Source: Rhizobium sp. GN54 (lineage in GTDB: Bacteria > Pseudomonadota > Alphaproteobacteria > Rhizobiales > Rhizobiaceae). From it: a DNA stretch of 64,000 bases. The position numbers and the translations under genes were made by a program. Below the pieces are notes generated by a model that had not been told where the DNA came from, did no database searches, and saw nothing but the letters and a program-made list of their open reading frames with translations. Positions within the stretch are counted from its first letter, which is position 1, and each line of letters opens with the position of its first letter. The DNA is taken from positions 1-64,000 of the forward strand of contig NZ_JAJNCZ010000010.1 in the NCBI RefSeq assembly GCF_021026345.1, read 5' to 3'. Below, piece by piece: positions 33,902-43,261 of this stretch.

Positions 33902-35647
33902 TCAAAGAAAATCGGTGTCGCGGCGCACGGACCGCGGCGGGCATTCGTGAAAGATGCGCGCCTTGCAACCGGCGCAGATATCGGCATCGAGTTTGTTGGG
34001 TACGATGGCCGCAATCGCGTCATGTCGGTGGCTGTAGATATTCTCGTCTTCGAGGGCCTCTACCACGCCGTATTGCCTCATCCTGTCCAGCAATGGCGCG
34101 TAGCGCGAGGTCAGGTGCAATCGCCCTCCTCGGGCGCGACGGCGGCGACCTTCCTCGATCAGCAGCTCTGCCCCGGCAAGGTCCAGCTGCCCGATCCCGG
34201 TAAGCTTGAGCACAAGGTTCTTCTGGCCGGGCCGTTCGCGTTCTATCCGACGTAAGGTCTGACGCAGCTTGTCGACCACGCCAAAATAGAGCGGCCCGTT
34301 GAGCCGGCCGAACAGCAGCTGCGGGCATTCCGGGCCGCCGTGGCGCACGTTGTGAAACGAATGGTTGGGGCGATTTTGGTCGGGTACCGTCAGTTCAAGC
34401 TCGGCATTTATGGACTCGTTGAGAAACAGAGCAAGACTGAGCAACACCCCCGCGAAAACCGAAAACTCCAATCCGACGGCAATGGCTGCGACAAAGGTGA
34501 TGAAGAAGGTGAAGGCGTCGCGCCGCGATTGCCGTGCCAGACGGTAGAACTCGGCGAAGCCGATCTGGCGCCACGCAACGAGGATGATAACCGCCGCCAT
34601 CGCTGGAATGGGCAACGCGCTGAACAGTGGCGCGACAAGGAACAGGATCGCGATCAGCGCGAAGGAAGCAAAGACCGCGGCCATCGGCGTGCGGGCACCT
34701 GCTTCGTGGTTGACTGCGGTGCGCGTAAGCGAGCCCGAGCCTGCATAGGCTGAGAAGAACGGTCCTACCAGGTTGGAAAGGCCCTGTCCGATGATTTCGC
34801 GATTGCCATCGAGCGTCTCGTCCCGGCGATGCGCGTAAAGCCTCGCGACGGTAACCGATTGCATCAAGCCCACGATCGCAATGGCCAGCGCTGGCTGGGC
34901 AAGCGCCATCAAACTGGTCATCGAAATACTGGGCACGGATGGCGTCGGCAAGATCGACGGGATCGCCCCGACGGTCCGCGTTCCCAGCTCGAAGCCCCAG
35001 TTCACCACGCCTCCAATTCCGAGCGCGACGAGGTGGCCGGGCAACCCGGGTACGTAGAAGCGCAGGATCAGTGCTGTCGACAAGGTCACGCCAGCGACGA
35101 TAATCGCTCCCGGCGCGGCCGCGGGAAGAGCGACGACCAGCTGTGACAAGAAGGCCGTGGGGACACCCAGATGCGGCAGTGCCACATCCAACACGTCTCC
35201 CAACTGGCTCATCGCGATCAGGATTGCGGCGCCCGCACTGAACCCGTTGATGACAGGCGACGACACGAAGGTGAGAAACCGCCCCAAACGGGCCAGCCCT
35301 ATGGCCAGCTGAATAGCCCCCACCAACAATGTAAGCACCAGCGCCGCCCCGATCCATTCGGACGAGCCGGACACATATGTCGGCGCAAGCGCCACGAAAA
35401 CGAGCGCCGAGACCGCCGTGGTCGGGCCCGAAACCACGATTCGAGAGGAACCGCAAAGCGCCGCGACCACTGGTGTGATCATCGCCGAATAGAGGCCGTA
35501 AGTCGGCGGCAGGCCCGCGATCGAGGCAAAGGCAATCGCCTGAGGCAACACGATCGCCGCTCCGGTAATCGCGGCGACCAGGTCGTCGCGCAGGGTGCCG
35601 ACATCGACCAAATGCCGCCAGTGAGGCTTGCTAGACCACTTGATCAT
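33902..35647 (-). CDS. SulP-family anion transporter with STAS domain
   Basis: 581 residues from [17 protein letters not shown]; the frame further upstream is low-complexity and not used. About 11-13 membrane segments include the SulP signature region [23 protein letters not shown] cytoplasmic STAS domain (about 430-545) has [20 protein letters not shown]. SulP proteins move sulfate, bicarbonate or dicarboxylates. Next to a sulfatase, movement of sulfate is the simplest idea: uptake as a nutrient or removal of the released ion. It lies 13 bases before the oxidoreductase gene. Confidence 0.9.
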   Translation of the reverse strand: MIKWSSKPHWRHLVDVGTLRDDLVAAITGAAIVLPQAIAFASIAGLPPTYGLYSAMITPVVAALCGSSRIVVSGPTTAVSALVFVALAPTYVSGSSEWIGAALVLTLLVGAIQLAIGLARLGRFLTFVSSPVINGFSAGAAILIAMSQLGDVLDVALPHLGVPTAFLSQLVVALPAAAPGAIIVAGVTLSTALILRFYVPGLPGHLVALGIGGVVNWGFELGTRTVGAIPSILPTPSVPSISMTSLMALAQPALAIAIVGLMQSVTVARLYAHRRDETLDGNREIIGQGLSNLVGPFFSAYAGSGSLTRTAVNHEAGARTPMAAVFASFALIAILFLVAPLFSALPIPAMAAVIILVAWRQIGFAEFYRLARQSRRDAFTFFITFVAAIAVGLEFSVFAGVLLSLALFLNESINAELELTVPDQNRPNHSFHNVRHGGPECPQLLFGRLNGPLYFGVVDKLRQTLRRIERERPGQKNLVLKLTGIGQLDLAGAELLIEEGRRRRARGGRLHLTSRYAPLLDRMRQYGVVEALEDENIYSHRHDAIAAIVPNKLDADICAGCKARIFHECPPRSVRRDTDFL

Positions 35648-35729
35648 GCTCTTTCTCGAAATTCTTCGGGGATGCAGGCTCCCGCACCTGCCGCGAAAGG
35701 TGAGGGAGTGGCGCTGCGATGGAATTGGG

Positions 35730-37244
35730 CTAGCGTGCGTCTTCGGGCTCGGTGAACAAGTCCAGCCGGTCGTACGCCTCGCGCGGGGCATCATTGGCGC
35801 GCATCTGGCGCAGCATCTTCGCCACCATCTCCCGCTCCAGGGCGGGGTTATCCAGCGGGCGCTCCTGTCCGGGGTCGGCCACGAGATCATATAGCCTGGT
35901 CTCGTTCTCAAGCAGGCAACCGGGGCCGTAATTGTAGTACATCGGCGAACGTTCGGTCACCGGCACCTTCAACAGGGGGACATTCTTGGTCCAGTCAAAG
36001 GGCGGTGCAAGCGTTGCCTTTTCCAACTCCTGCGTCGAAAAGCGAGAGGTGATATGAGTGGGCATCAAGGTGTATTGATTGATCTCCTGCCCGGCGATAT
36101 CGGCGGGAAAGCGGTGATAGCTGCGGCACCCGTCCGTCACGTTTATGGCACCGCCGAAATAGCCAAAGACCACAGCCTCACGCTCCCTTGCGCGCAACAA
36201 GGACTGGCCTTGCATCTCGACCGGGGGCTCGATCTCCCAAAAATCCAGGAAGGTAGGGGCCAGATCCGTCGATTGGGTCAAACGGTTGACCCGAGACGGG
36301 CCGGGATTGCGCGGATCGTGCAGGAGCAGCGGAATATGGGCGATTTCCTCATAGATGTTCATCCGGTTCTTGGCCCAGAAATCATGCTCGCCCAACAGGA
36401 ACCCGTGATCGGTCGTGACCACGAGCGCGGTGTCCTTCCACATGTCATGGGCATCGAACTCATCGAGCAACCGTCCTAGAAGGTCGTCGCAAAGAGACAC
36501 CACCGCATAGTAATTGGCACGCAGCTCGTCGGCCTCTTTTGGTAGGTCCTCGACCCGGCCATAGCGCGGCCAGTCCAGGATCCCTTCCTTCCAGCCCGTA
36601 TCAAAAGGCTCCTTGAACCGATCGGGTGCATAGAAGGGCTCGTGCGGATCGAAGGTCTCAATCTGAAGCAGCCAGTTATCTGCCTCGCGGTTGGCCTCGA
36701 GAAACTCAAAGCCTGCCTGGAAGCACTGAACCGACGGGAAGTCCTTCTCTTCGCGGATATATTCGCGGTTGATCAGATGGGCCCTGTGCTTGGGGGCGTT
36801 GTCGATGAGTTCAAGCTGATTGGCATGGTATTTCTCGCGCAAACGCTCCCAAGGGGGCTGCACCAGGGCCTTCCACGGATCGCTTTCCTGTCCGCGAATG
36901 AACTCGAATGTGTTGTAACGGTTGTGATAAGTCGCCCCGCCATCCTCCCAGTAGTGATAGTGATCAGTCACCAGATGGCTGTGGACACCTTTTTCCTGAA
37001 GCAATTCGGGAAATGCGTTGTCGAAGGGTTCAAGCGGTCCCCAGGACCTATGGAGGAAACTGAGATGCCCAGTCAACATGTCGCGCCGGGCCGGCATGCA
37101 GGGCAGCGAGCCGACATAGTGCTTCTCATACACCTGGGCTCGTGCCGCGAGGCGGTCGAAATTCGGCGTGGGCACCCGGCTACCCCCATAACATCCCAGC
37201 ATATGCCGGTTGAGGCTGTCGAATAGAACGAAAACAGTTTTCAT
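35730..37244 (-). CDS. Type I (formylglycine) sulfatase
   Basis: 504 residues from MKTVFVLFDSLNRHMLG. The formylglycine motif is SLPCMPARRDMLTG, with cysteine at about 49 in CxPxR; it needs conversion by a formylglycine-generating enzyme that is not encoded here. Metal- and sulfate-binding regions are FDSLN, IETFDPHEPF and TTDHGFLLGEHDFWAKN. There is no signal peptide, so it works in the cytoplasm on an imported sulfate ester, which fits the tct importer nearby. It is the first gene of the sulfatase / SulP / oxidoreductase operon. The leader carries a block shared with the tct leader. Confidence 0.93.
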   Translation of the reverse strand: MKTVFVLFDSLNRHMLGCYGGSRVPTPNFDRLAARAQVYEKHYVGSLPCMPARRDMLTGHLSFLHRSWGPLEPFDNAFPELLQEKGVHSHLVTDHYHYWEDGGATYHNRYNTFEFIRGQESDPWKALVQPPWERLREKYHANQLELIDNAPKHRAHLINREYIREEKDFPSVQCFQAGFEFLEANREADNWLLQIETFDPHEPFYAPDRFKEPFDTGWKEGILDWPRYGRVEDLPKEADELRANYYAVVSLCDDLLGRLLDEFDAHDMWKDTALVVTTDHGFLLGEHDFWAKNRMNIYEEIAHIPLLLHDPRNPGPSRVNRLTQSTDLAPTFLDFWEIEPPVEMQGQSLLRAREREAVVFGYFGGAINVTDGCRSYHRFPADIAGQEINQYTLMPTHITSRFSTQELEKATLAPPFDWTKNVPLLKVPVTERSPMYYNYGPGCLLENETRLYDLVADPGQERPLDNPALEREMVAKMLRQMRANDAPREAYDRLDLFTEPEDAR

Positions 37245-37500
37245 GATCGGGTCCGTGTTTAGAAGGTCAGTGATCGGGCTCAGCGCCGCTCGGCACGCGC
37301 CGCGAGACAAACCACGTCGTCGATATCGAAGGTCATGCTCTATTCAGGGAGCGAGTGCCGATAGGCCCGCACATAGCCGAAGCGGCCATTCCCAAGGAGA
37401 CGCGATAAGCCGAAGATCAGGCATGCGTTGCACCGGTCGGGCCATTTGAATCCGGAAGGGTATCGCCACCCAAAATCCTCAGCGGAAACCGGCGGGGCAA

Positions 37501-37622
37501 ATCGAGCATGACAAAAATCGTGCGCAAGCGTCGTCCTCCTTCAAGTCTGTAGGCAGACCTTGTCAGCGGGCGAGGTATATGTAAAATTGCTTTAAATCGA
37601 CACATACATAACTTTTTGGAAT
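37501..37622 (-). promoter_or_regulatory. Shared promoter/leader block, copy 1 (sulfatase operon)
   Basis: About 120 bases match 41901-42022 in constant register, offset exactly 4400. In the best part (37572-37622) 43 of 51 bases agree by hand count, including TATGTAAAATTGCTTT and CATAACTTTTTGGAAT; CGTCCTCC at 37532-37539 is also kept. The block lies between the divergent sulfatase operon and the LysR gene and is the likely LysR binding and promoter region. An AGGAGG in minus orientation is followed by a short frame (TIFVMLDLPRRFPLRILGG) that may be a leader peptide or a sulfatase relic. Confidence 0.65.
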
Positions 37623-37627
37623 TTCCC

Positions 37628-38533
37628 ATGGACCGACAGCTTACAGCGTTTCTCACTGTCGCCCGGCTGGGTAATCTCACCTTGGCGGCGCAGCGGCTCA
37701 ACGTTACGCAGCCCGCGCTCACCAAGCGGCTGGTCACCCTCGAAGAGCGCTTGGGTGTTGGCCTGTTCGAGCGAAAGCCGCGCGGCATGGAGCTGACAGC
37801 AGCGGGAAGAATTTACCTGCGCCACGCCAGTCGCATTGAGCAGGAATACCGGCAGGCGAGCGAAGAAATCGGAATTCTGGAGAATGCCGGGATGGAGACT
37901 TTGCGGGTCGGGGCTGGACCGCTCTTTCATCTTCGCTACGTGGCTCAAGCCTTTTCGGCAGTCCGAAGGAACTTTCCGATGCTGCGGCTCGATCTCGTCG
38001 CACGCAACAACGCCGAGACCCTACCCTTGCTGGTGGAAGGCGAACTGGATCTCGTCCTCGGTACGATCGAGCCGCTGGCCTCGGAGTATCTGCTGCACGT
38101 GATTCCGCTCCTTGAGGTGGAGCAGGCCGTAGCCCTGGCCGAAGACATGCCCTGCGCCGGCAAGGATGTGCTCTCACCCTCCGACCTGACTGAAATGGAT
38201 TGGGTTAGCTACAGCCAGGTGCCGGGCAGCCGCGAGCTACTGACGCGTTATTTCTCGCAGCAGCAGCTCGGACTTCCGCGGTTCGTCGCGCAAACGACAT
38301 CTTTCACGGCAGGACTGCACCTGATCCGGCATTCGAACCTTGCAATGCAGGTGCCGCTCCAGATTCAGTCTGTCGTCAGCCGCGATGGACTACGGGTGCT
38401 GCCGGTCTCTCCCTCGTTGGCGCGATCGGCAGCCGGCATTTACTTGCGTGAGAGCTCCCTGGGTATCCCGGCAGTCAAGGCGATGAACGAGGAACTGCGA
38501 CGGATCACCGGCGCATTGCATGATCAAGTTTAA
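37628..38533 (+). CDS. LysR-family regulator of the sulfatase/tct regulon
   Basis: 301 residues from ATG 37628; a TTG at 37616 is in frame but unneeded. HTH at about 1-62: MDRQLTAFLTVARLGNLTLA, then RLNVTQPALTKRLVTLEERLG. The effector domain begins at about 90 (LRVGAGPLFHLRYVAQAF). The gene is divergent from the sulfatase operon and convergent with tctCBA. The repeat block at its own promoter and in front of tctC makes it the probable regulator of both. The inducer is unknown. Confidence 0.92.
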   Translation: MDRQLTAFLTVARLGNLTLAAQRLNVTQPALTKRLVTLEERLGVGLFERKPRGMELTAAGRIYLRHASRIEQEYRQASEEIGILENAGMETLRVGAGPLFHLRYVAQAFSAVRRNFPMLRLDLVARNNAETLPLLVEGELDLVLGTIEPLASEYLLHVIPLLEVEQAVALAEDMPCAGKDVLSPSDLTEMDWVSYSQVPGSRELLTRYFSQQQLGLPRFVAQTTSFTAGLHLIRHSNLAMQVPLQIQSVVSRDGLRVLPVSPSLARSAAGIYLRESSLGIPAVKAMNEELRRITGALHDQV

Positions 38534-38706
38534 TCGTATCAGCGGAAAGCCCCGCTGGCCGACCGCCAATGGCACATTCTTCGGCCTTGCTTTATCCAAT
38601 TCCAATCCTCGCCCCCCACGGAGAGTGGGAACCCGGAACTTGGACCATCCGCTTCGCCAACGAATGCGCTCGCCTCTGCGAGATCGGGATAGCGGGTAGC
38701 CATGGA

Positions 38707-40221
38707 TCACGTATCTTCCTGCGACAGATCCGAATGGCGGCCCGCGATCAGACGGCGCATTGTGAAGAAGACCACGCAGAGCAAGAGCGCAATGTTGATA
38801 AACAGCAAGGTCGCGGAAACCGGGCGCTCGATAAAGATGCTGAGCCCGTCATGCGACAATAGCAGCGTTCGCCGGACATTGTTTTCCAGAAGCGGCCCGA
38901 GGATCACACCAATCACCAGCGGCGCCAAAGGATAGCCCCCGGCCCGCAAGACCAGCCCGACCAGACCAAAGGCGAACATCACCCAAAGATCAAAAATCGA
39001 GCTGCTCACGGCGTAAGTCCCTATGGCGCACATCAACAGCACAGTCGGAATAAGAACGACCTTACGCAAGCGAAGCACGTGAACGAACAGCGGCGTCACG
39101 AGAATGCCGATGACGAACAGCGCAATATTCGCGAGCATGTAGACAAGGAAGACCCCGCCCACGATATCGGAATGCTGTTCAAAAAGTGTGGGTCCGGGAA
39201 AGACGCCGAGGATCAACAGTGCGCCGATCAGCACGGCGGTGGCCGCGTCGCCGGGAATCCCGAGCGCGAGGGTCGGCACCAGCGCGCCACCAGCCGTGGC
39301 GTTGTTGGCGCTCTCGGCCGCGACGATACCCCCTTCTGCGCCTTCACCGTAACGCTCGTCACTCTTGGAGAATGTCTTGGCCACCGCGTAAGCGGTGAAG
39401 GACGAAATCACGCCACCCGCCCCTGGCAAAGCGCCAACGCAGGCCCCGATCGTGGAGGAGCGGATGAGGTTGGGCCAACGCCTCAGCACCAACAGGACGG
39501 TACCGAAGCCCGGCCGGGCGGTTGAAAGTTTGGGGCGATCGAGCAGGTCATCGCCGGTCAGCAGGTGGCTCATCTCCGAGATCGCGAAGAGACCGACCAC
39601 AATGGCCACGATACTGAAACCGTTGGACAGCTCGAAGAGACCAAACGTGAAACGTTCCGCGGCAGTGAATTCGTCGGTGCCAGCCGTGGCCAGCAGCAAG
39701 CCCGCCGTTCCCGCGATCAGGCCCTTGAGCATGGAATGACCTGAGACGGCAGCGATCGAGGTCAGCCCGGTAATCGCAAGCATAGCGTATTCGGGTGGCC
39801 CAAACCCGGCTGCGAACGCTGCAAGCGAGGGCGAGAACAGGATCAGGATCAGGCCCCCGAACACACCTCCAAGCGCCGAGGCCGCAATCGCGATGCCGAT
39901 AGCATCAGCTGCGCGTCCTTTCTGAGCCATCGGGTAGCCGTCGAAAAGCGTTGCCGCGGCGAGCGGCGTCCCCGGTATCCTCAGCAAGATGGCGGAGATT
40001 GCACCACCACACGAGCCACCGACATAGATAGCGATCAGGAAACCCATCGCCTGCACCGGTGGAAACGTGATGGCATAGGGGAGCAGCAGAATGATCCCCA
40101 TCAGCGGTCCCAGCCCCGGCAAGGCTCCGACAATTAGCCCCACAATCAACCCTGCACCGACCAGCGTGACGGTCGAAAAGCTCGTCACGAGCCCCAGACC
40201 ATCGAGAAGCATATTAAACAT
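38707..40221 (-). CDS. tctA: TTT importer large membrane subunit TctA
   Basis: 504 residues from MFNMLLDGLGLVTSF; about 12 membrane segments. Family hallmarks are GLIVGLIVGALPGLGPLMGI and the second re-entrant-type GACVGALPGAGGVISSF. ALGIPGDAATAVLIGALL is also typical. It is the large inner-membrane subunit of a tripartite tricarboxylate transporter that uses an ion gradient. It starts 4 bases after the TctB stop. With TctB and TctC it imports a carboxylate-type compound, perhaps the sulfated substrate of the neighbouring sulfatase. Confidence 0.94.
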   Translation of the reverse strand: MFNMLLDGLGLVTSFSTVTLVGAGLIVGLIVGALPGLGPLMGIILLLPYAITFPPVQAMGFLIAIYVGGSCGGAISAILLRIPGTPLAAATLFDGYPMAQKGRAADAIGIAIAASALGGVFGGLILILFSPSLAAFAAGFGPPEYAMLAITGLTSIAAVSGHSMLKGLIAGTAGLLLATAGTDEFTAAERFTFGLFELSNGFSIVAIVVGLFAISEMSHLLTGDDLLDRPKLSTARPGFGTVLLVLRRWPNLIRSSTIGACVGALPGAGGVISSFTAYAVAKTFSKSDERYGEGAEGGIVAAESANNATAGGALVPTLALGIPGDAATAVLIGALLILGVFPGPTLFEQHSDIVGGVFLVYMLANIALFVIGILVTPLFVHVLRLRKVVLIPTVLLMCAIGTYAVSSSIFDLWVMFAFGLVGLVLRAGGYPLAPLVIGVILGPLLENNVRRTLLLSHDGLSIFIERPVSATLLFINIALLLCVVFFTMRRLIAGRHSDLSQEDT

Positions 40222-40225
40222 CAGC

Positions 40226-40729
40226 TCACCAAGGAATATTGAGATTGAAGATGCCGCCGGGAAGAACGACGTCGAGCTGGCTTTCGAAGAACCACGCAAA
40301 TCCTAAGGAAATTCCGAGGCTGATCACCGCCATCTTCCACCACTGGCGCGACCCGCAGGTGACCATGATCGCAAACAGCATTGGCGCTGAGGCAAGGTGG
40401 AACCCAAGGATGCCGAGCAGCCCGAGATAGAGCCCGAAGGTCACGATGACCGCAGCAGGGCGGACCAATTGGTGCCATGTTAGAGTGTCCCCACCACTAC
40501 GCCCGCGCACCACGATCTGGAGGACGATCTGCAAGCAAACGAGGCCCAGCAGCAGCATTGCCACTCCGCGCGGATAGGCGGCCGCATTGTCATACGGCCC
40601 CCCTTCCGCCATGCCTGACGGCTCGAGCACGTCACGGACCTGCTGGTAGACCAAAGCCACCAGCACGAGCATCAGCGCGATCGCACACCATTCCGAAAAG
40701 CGCCGACCAAGTACGAACCAGCTCGTCAT
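40226..40729 (-). CDS. tctB: TTT importer small membrane subunit TctB
   Basis: 167 residues from MTSWFVLGRRFSEW, with AAGGCGG upstream. Four hydrophobic segments (CAIALMLVLVALVYQQV, GVAMLLLGLVCLQIVLQIV, AAVIVTFGLYLGLLGILGF, ISLGISLGFAWFFE), as in TctB. TctB proteins are poorly conserved in sequence; the call rests on the topology and the position between tctC and tctA. It overlaps the tctC stop by ATGA (40726-40729). Confidence 0.88.
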   Translation of the reverse strand: MTSWFVLGRRFSEWCAIALMLVLVALVYQQVRDVLEPSGMAEGGPYDNAAAYPRGVAMLLLGLVCLQIVLQIVVRGRSGGDTLTWHQLVRPAAVIVTFGLYLGLLGILGFHLASAPMLFAIMVTCGSRQWWKMAVISLGISLGFAWFFESQLDVVLPGGIFNLNIPW

Positions 40730-41718
40730 TTCGCCGCCTTGAGGGCTTCTTCTTCCCATTTGATGGCATCGGCCATCGTTGAAAGCTGGTCATGCACGCC
40801 CGAGACGATCTTGTCGTAATCGCTGTGATCCCAGTCCAGTGGCACGAAGCCCAGACGTGTGATCTTGGCCCGAACGTCGGGATCGACCATCACCTTTCCC
40901 ATTGCGGCGCGCAACGTCTCCACGCGCTCGGGCGGCGTGTCCTTCTTCACGAGCCACCAGTCCCAACCCATCGGTGCCAGTCCGCTGATCCCGAGATCCG
41001 CGTCGATATCCGCAATCGAGGGCGCACCGCCAAAAGCCTCTTTGGCAGCAGGTTGCTCGGACAACACAAGCCCGATTTTCAGTGCATCGGGATCCTGCTT
41101 GTAGCTGCCGACATTGACGAAGGTGAAATCGAGGATGCCACTTTTGACATCGTTGTTTGCCGCAGGCGGAGAATCATAGGGGACGTTTTGCGCGACAACG
41201 TCGTAGGATTGCAGAGCCTTGGCCATCACAAGGTGAGGCAGGTTGTTGCGCTGGCCAGACGAGTAGCGCAGCTTGCCGGGGTTTGCCTTGCCCCAGGCCA
41301 TCATCTCCTCGAAACTCGACCAGCGCGTCTCGTCCGTTCGCCAGCCGATTGCGAAAGCATTCGAGGCGGCCGCGTGCAGCGGGATGAAATCGCCGTAGCT
41401 CCAGTCAGCCTTGCCGAGAATCGGTTGCAGGACCAGCGGCGCGACGTAGCCATCGATGATCGTATAGCCATCGGCCGGCTTGCTGAGCGCAGTCTGGAAG
41501 GCCTTTATGCCTCCCGCGCCGGGCGTGGCGAGCACCGTTAGCGGCACGCCCAGTTCCTTGCCCATCGCGTCGGCGATGATCTGGCTTACGGACATCGCCG
41601 GGCCGGCCCCTGAGGGCAGGACACTCTCGATCGTCCGTTCGGGATATTCCGCCAAGGCGGGTCCACCGATCATAGCCAACACCAGCGCTGCGCCTGTGAA
41701 GACGGATGTGAATTTCAT
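40726..41718 (-). CDS. tctC: TTT importer periplasmic binding protein TctC
   Basis: 330 residues with a Sec signal (FTGAALVLAMIGGPALAEYP). TctC/Bug-family landmarks are ATPGAGGIKAFQTALSKPADGYT near the front and LRYSSGQRNNLPHLVMAKA later. This family binds carboxylates, with the carboxyl held by backbone contacts. AAAAGGGAGG precedes the ATG. It is the first gene of tctCBA; its leader contains a strong hairpin with a T tract and, farther up, the regulatory block shared with the sulfatase operon. Confidence 0.92.
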   Translation of the reverse strand: MKFTSVFTGAALVLAMIGGPALAEYPERTIESVLPSGAGPAMSVSQIIADAMGKELGVPLTVLATPGAGGIKAFQTALSKPADGYTIIDGYVAPLVLQPILGKADWSYGDFIPLHAAASNAFAIGWRTDETRWSSFEEMMAWGKANPGKLRYSSGQRNNLPHLVMAKALQSYDVVAQNVPYDSPPAANNDVKSGILDFTFVNVGSYKQDPDALKIGLVLSEQPAAKEAFGGAPSIADIDADLGISGLAPMGWDWWLVKKDTPPERVETLRAAMGKVMVDPDVRAKITRLGFVPLDWDHSDYDKIVSGVHDQLSTMADAIKWEEEALKAAK

Positions 41719-41744
41719 GGTTTTCCTCCCTTTTGAAAAACTAT

Positions 41745-41780
41745 AGTTGCGCGCTGCCTTTCCTCAAGGCAGGCGCAACT
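41745..41780 (-). terminator. Attenuator-like hairpin in the tctC leader
   Basis: On the minus strand: arm AGTTGCGCCTGCCTT, a 5-nt loop, arm AAGGCAGCGCGCAACT (one bulged base), then ATAGTTTTTC, and 26 bases after the stem the start of tctC with its GGGAGG. This is the form of an intrinsic terminator inside the 5' leader, so transcription may be attenuated before tctC. Confidence 0.65.
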
Positions 41781-41900
41781 GTCTGTTGAGCCCCCAATGC
41801 GAATGTGGCCGGGGGTGGCGGGATGATTGCGGTTAGGGCGCCGACCCTGTCTTTAACGGTGATCGAAGGTTACCGGCCGCGCCGCCAGCCTGTAGAGAAA

Positions 41901-42022
41901 ATCGAAAATCACCAAGGTCATTCACAAGCCTCGTCCTCCATCGAGCAAGCAGAGTGAACTTGCCGCCCTAGGAGGCATATGTAAAATTGCTTTGAATCAA
42001 TATTCGCATAACTTTTTGGAAT
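41901..42022 (-). promoter_or_regulatory. Shared promoter/leader block, copy 2 (tctCBA operon)
   Basis: Second copy of the block at 37501-37622, same spacing throughout, about 180-300 bases before the tctC start. Its conserved elements are CATATGTAAAATTGCTTT, GCATAACTTTTTGGAAT and, in the leader, GGAGGACGA. Probably the LysR-controlled promoter of tctCBA. Confidence 0.65.
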
Positions 42023-42363
42023 GCATTTTCTTGCTAGCCGCCGATCACACGAATTCGGTCTGTTGATCGCCACTTAGGATTACGGCGGTATTGCCACCCG
42101 CCACTGCGATCCCCCTCAGCAGCGCCCTGGCGATGAACCCCATTGTCCCACCGAATATGAGCGGGACGGCGTCGGTGCGCGGATCCATAGCGGCAATACC
42201 AGCGAGCCGCCTACAAGATCACCTCGCCGTGGAAATGCCGCCATTTGAAATCGGTGATCGAAAATCTCGCTGGAGATTATCTGCCCTCAATCATGCAGCG
42301 ATGAGGTTTTCGCCACAGAGCCAGGCCAGGGAGGAAGGACACAATTGTCCATTCCACCCCCTT
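42023..42363. other. Intergenic region, no gene recognised
   Basis: Lies between the tct promoter block and the end of the hydroxyacid dehydrogenase gene. No coding frame, repeat or clear terminator was identified; a long plus-strand open frame that crosses it is antisense to the next gene and not credible. Confidence 0.4.
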
Positions 42364-43248
42364 TCAGGTACCGAGCGCCTGGAACTTCGCGACCGCCTCG
42401 GGCAGGTATGCATCACCGAAGCCGTTCTCGACGAGGCTGTCCAGCGCGCTCAGCACACCGGTGGCGGTATTGTTCTGCGCCTTGATGTCCTTCGACATGG
42501 CGACATAGTAGCTGAGGTCCTTGCGGGCGTTGGACACGGCGAATTTCATCTTCGAATTGTCTTCCGAAAGAACGAACGGTCCGACGCGTTCAAGTGCGGC
42601 GCCCCAACCGCCGCCCTTTTGAAGAACGTCGACGAACACGTCCGGCGCAATTCCGCCATCTGCCGCACAGGCCGCCGCTTCGGCCAGGAGCGTCACGAAG
42701 CCGAGCGAAACGAAATTGTGCAGGAGCTTGAGTTTGTGCCCGGAACCAGCCTTGCCGGCATAGAAGCGGTTCTCGGAAAAAGCCTCGAGCAACGGCACCA
42801 TCTTCTCATAGATGTCCCGGTCTCCACCGATCAGCAGATTGAGCCGTCCTTGCGCGGCCTCCAGAGGGGTCCGCGTCATGGGCGCGTCGAGAAAATGTCC
42901 GCCCACGGCGACGACTGCCGCGGCAATCGCCTCGGTCGAACTGGGGATGGCGGTCGAGCAGTCGATGATGATCGTTCCCGGGCGGATGGCCTTGAGCATT
43001 CCGTTCTCGCCAAGCAGTACATCTTCCACCTGCGGCGTTCCGCTGACGCACAGGATGATGACATCGCTTTCCGCCGCGATCTGCCGGCGATCGGCATAGG
43101 CCTTCGAGCCCAGCGCATCGAGATCGTCAGTCGGCTGATTTCCCGGATGCCGGAGATAACCGAAAGGCCATCCCTTCTTGGCGACATTGATGGCAATGCC
43201 GTGGCCCATCAGGCCAACGCCAACCATTCCGACTTTGTGCTTGGTCAT
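42364..43248 (-). CDS. 3-hydroxyisobutyrate/tartronate semialdehyde-type dehydrogenase
   Basis: 294 residues, normal for the beta-hydroxyacid dehydrogenase family. The NAD(P) motif is KVGMVGVGLMGHGIAINV. The substrate segment (DCSTAIPSSTEAIAA, then FLDAPMTRTPLEAAQGRLNL) is present, with TRT where most members have SGG. The catalytic lysine region is GSGHKLKLLHNF. It is the last gene of the TRAP/dehydrogenase operon. It would reduce a semialdehyde or oxidise a 3-hydroxy acid; the exact substrate is unknown. Confidence 0.9.
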   Translation of the reverse strand: MTKHKVGMVGVGLMGHGIAINVAKKGWPFGYLRHPGNQPTDDLDALGSKAYADRRQIAAESDVIILCVSGTPQVEDVLLGENGMLKAIRPGTIIIDCSTAIPSSTEAIAAAVVAVGGHFLDAPMTRTPLEAAQGRLNLLIGGDRDIYEKMVPLLEAFSENRFYAGKAGSGHKLKLLHNFVSLGFVTLLAEAAACAADGGIAPDVFVDVLQKGGGWGAALERVGPFVLSEDNSKMKFAVSNARKDLSYYVAMSKDIKAQNNTATGVLSALDSLVENGFGDAYLPEAVAKFQALGT

Positions 43249-43261
43249 GGCTATTGTTCCT

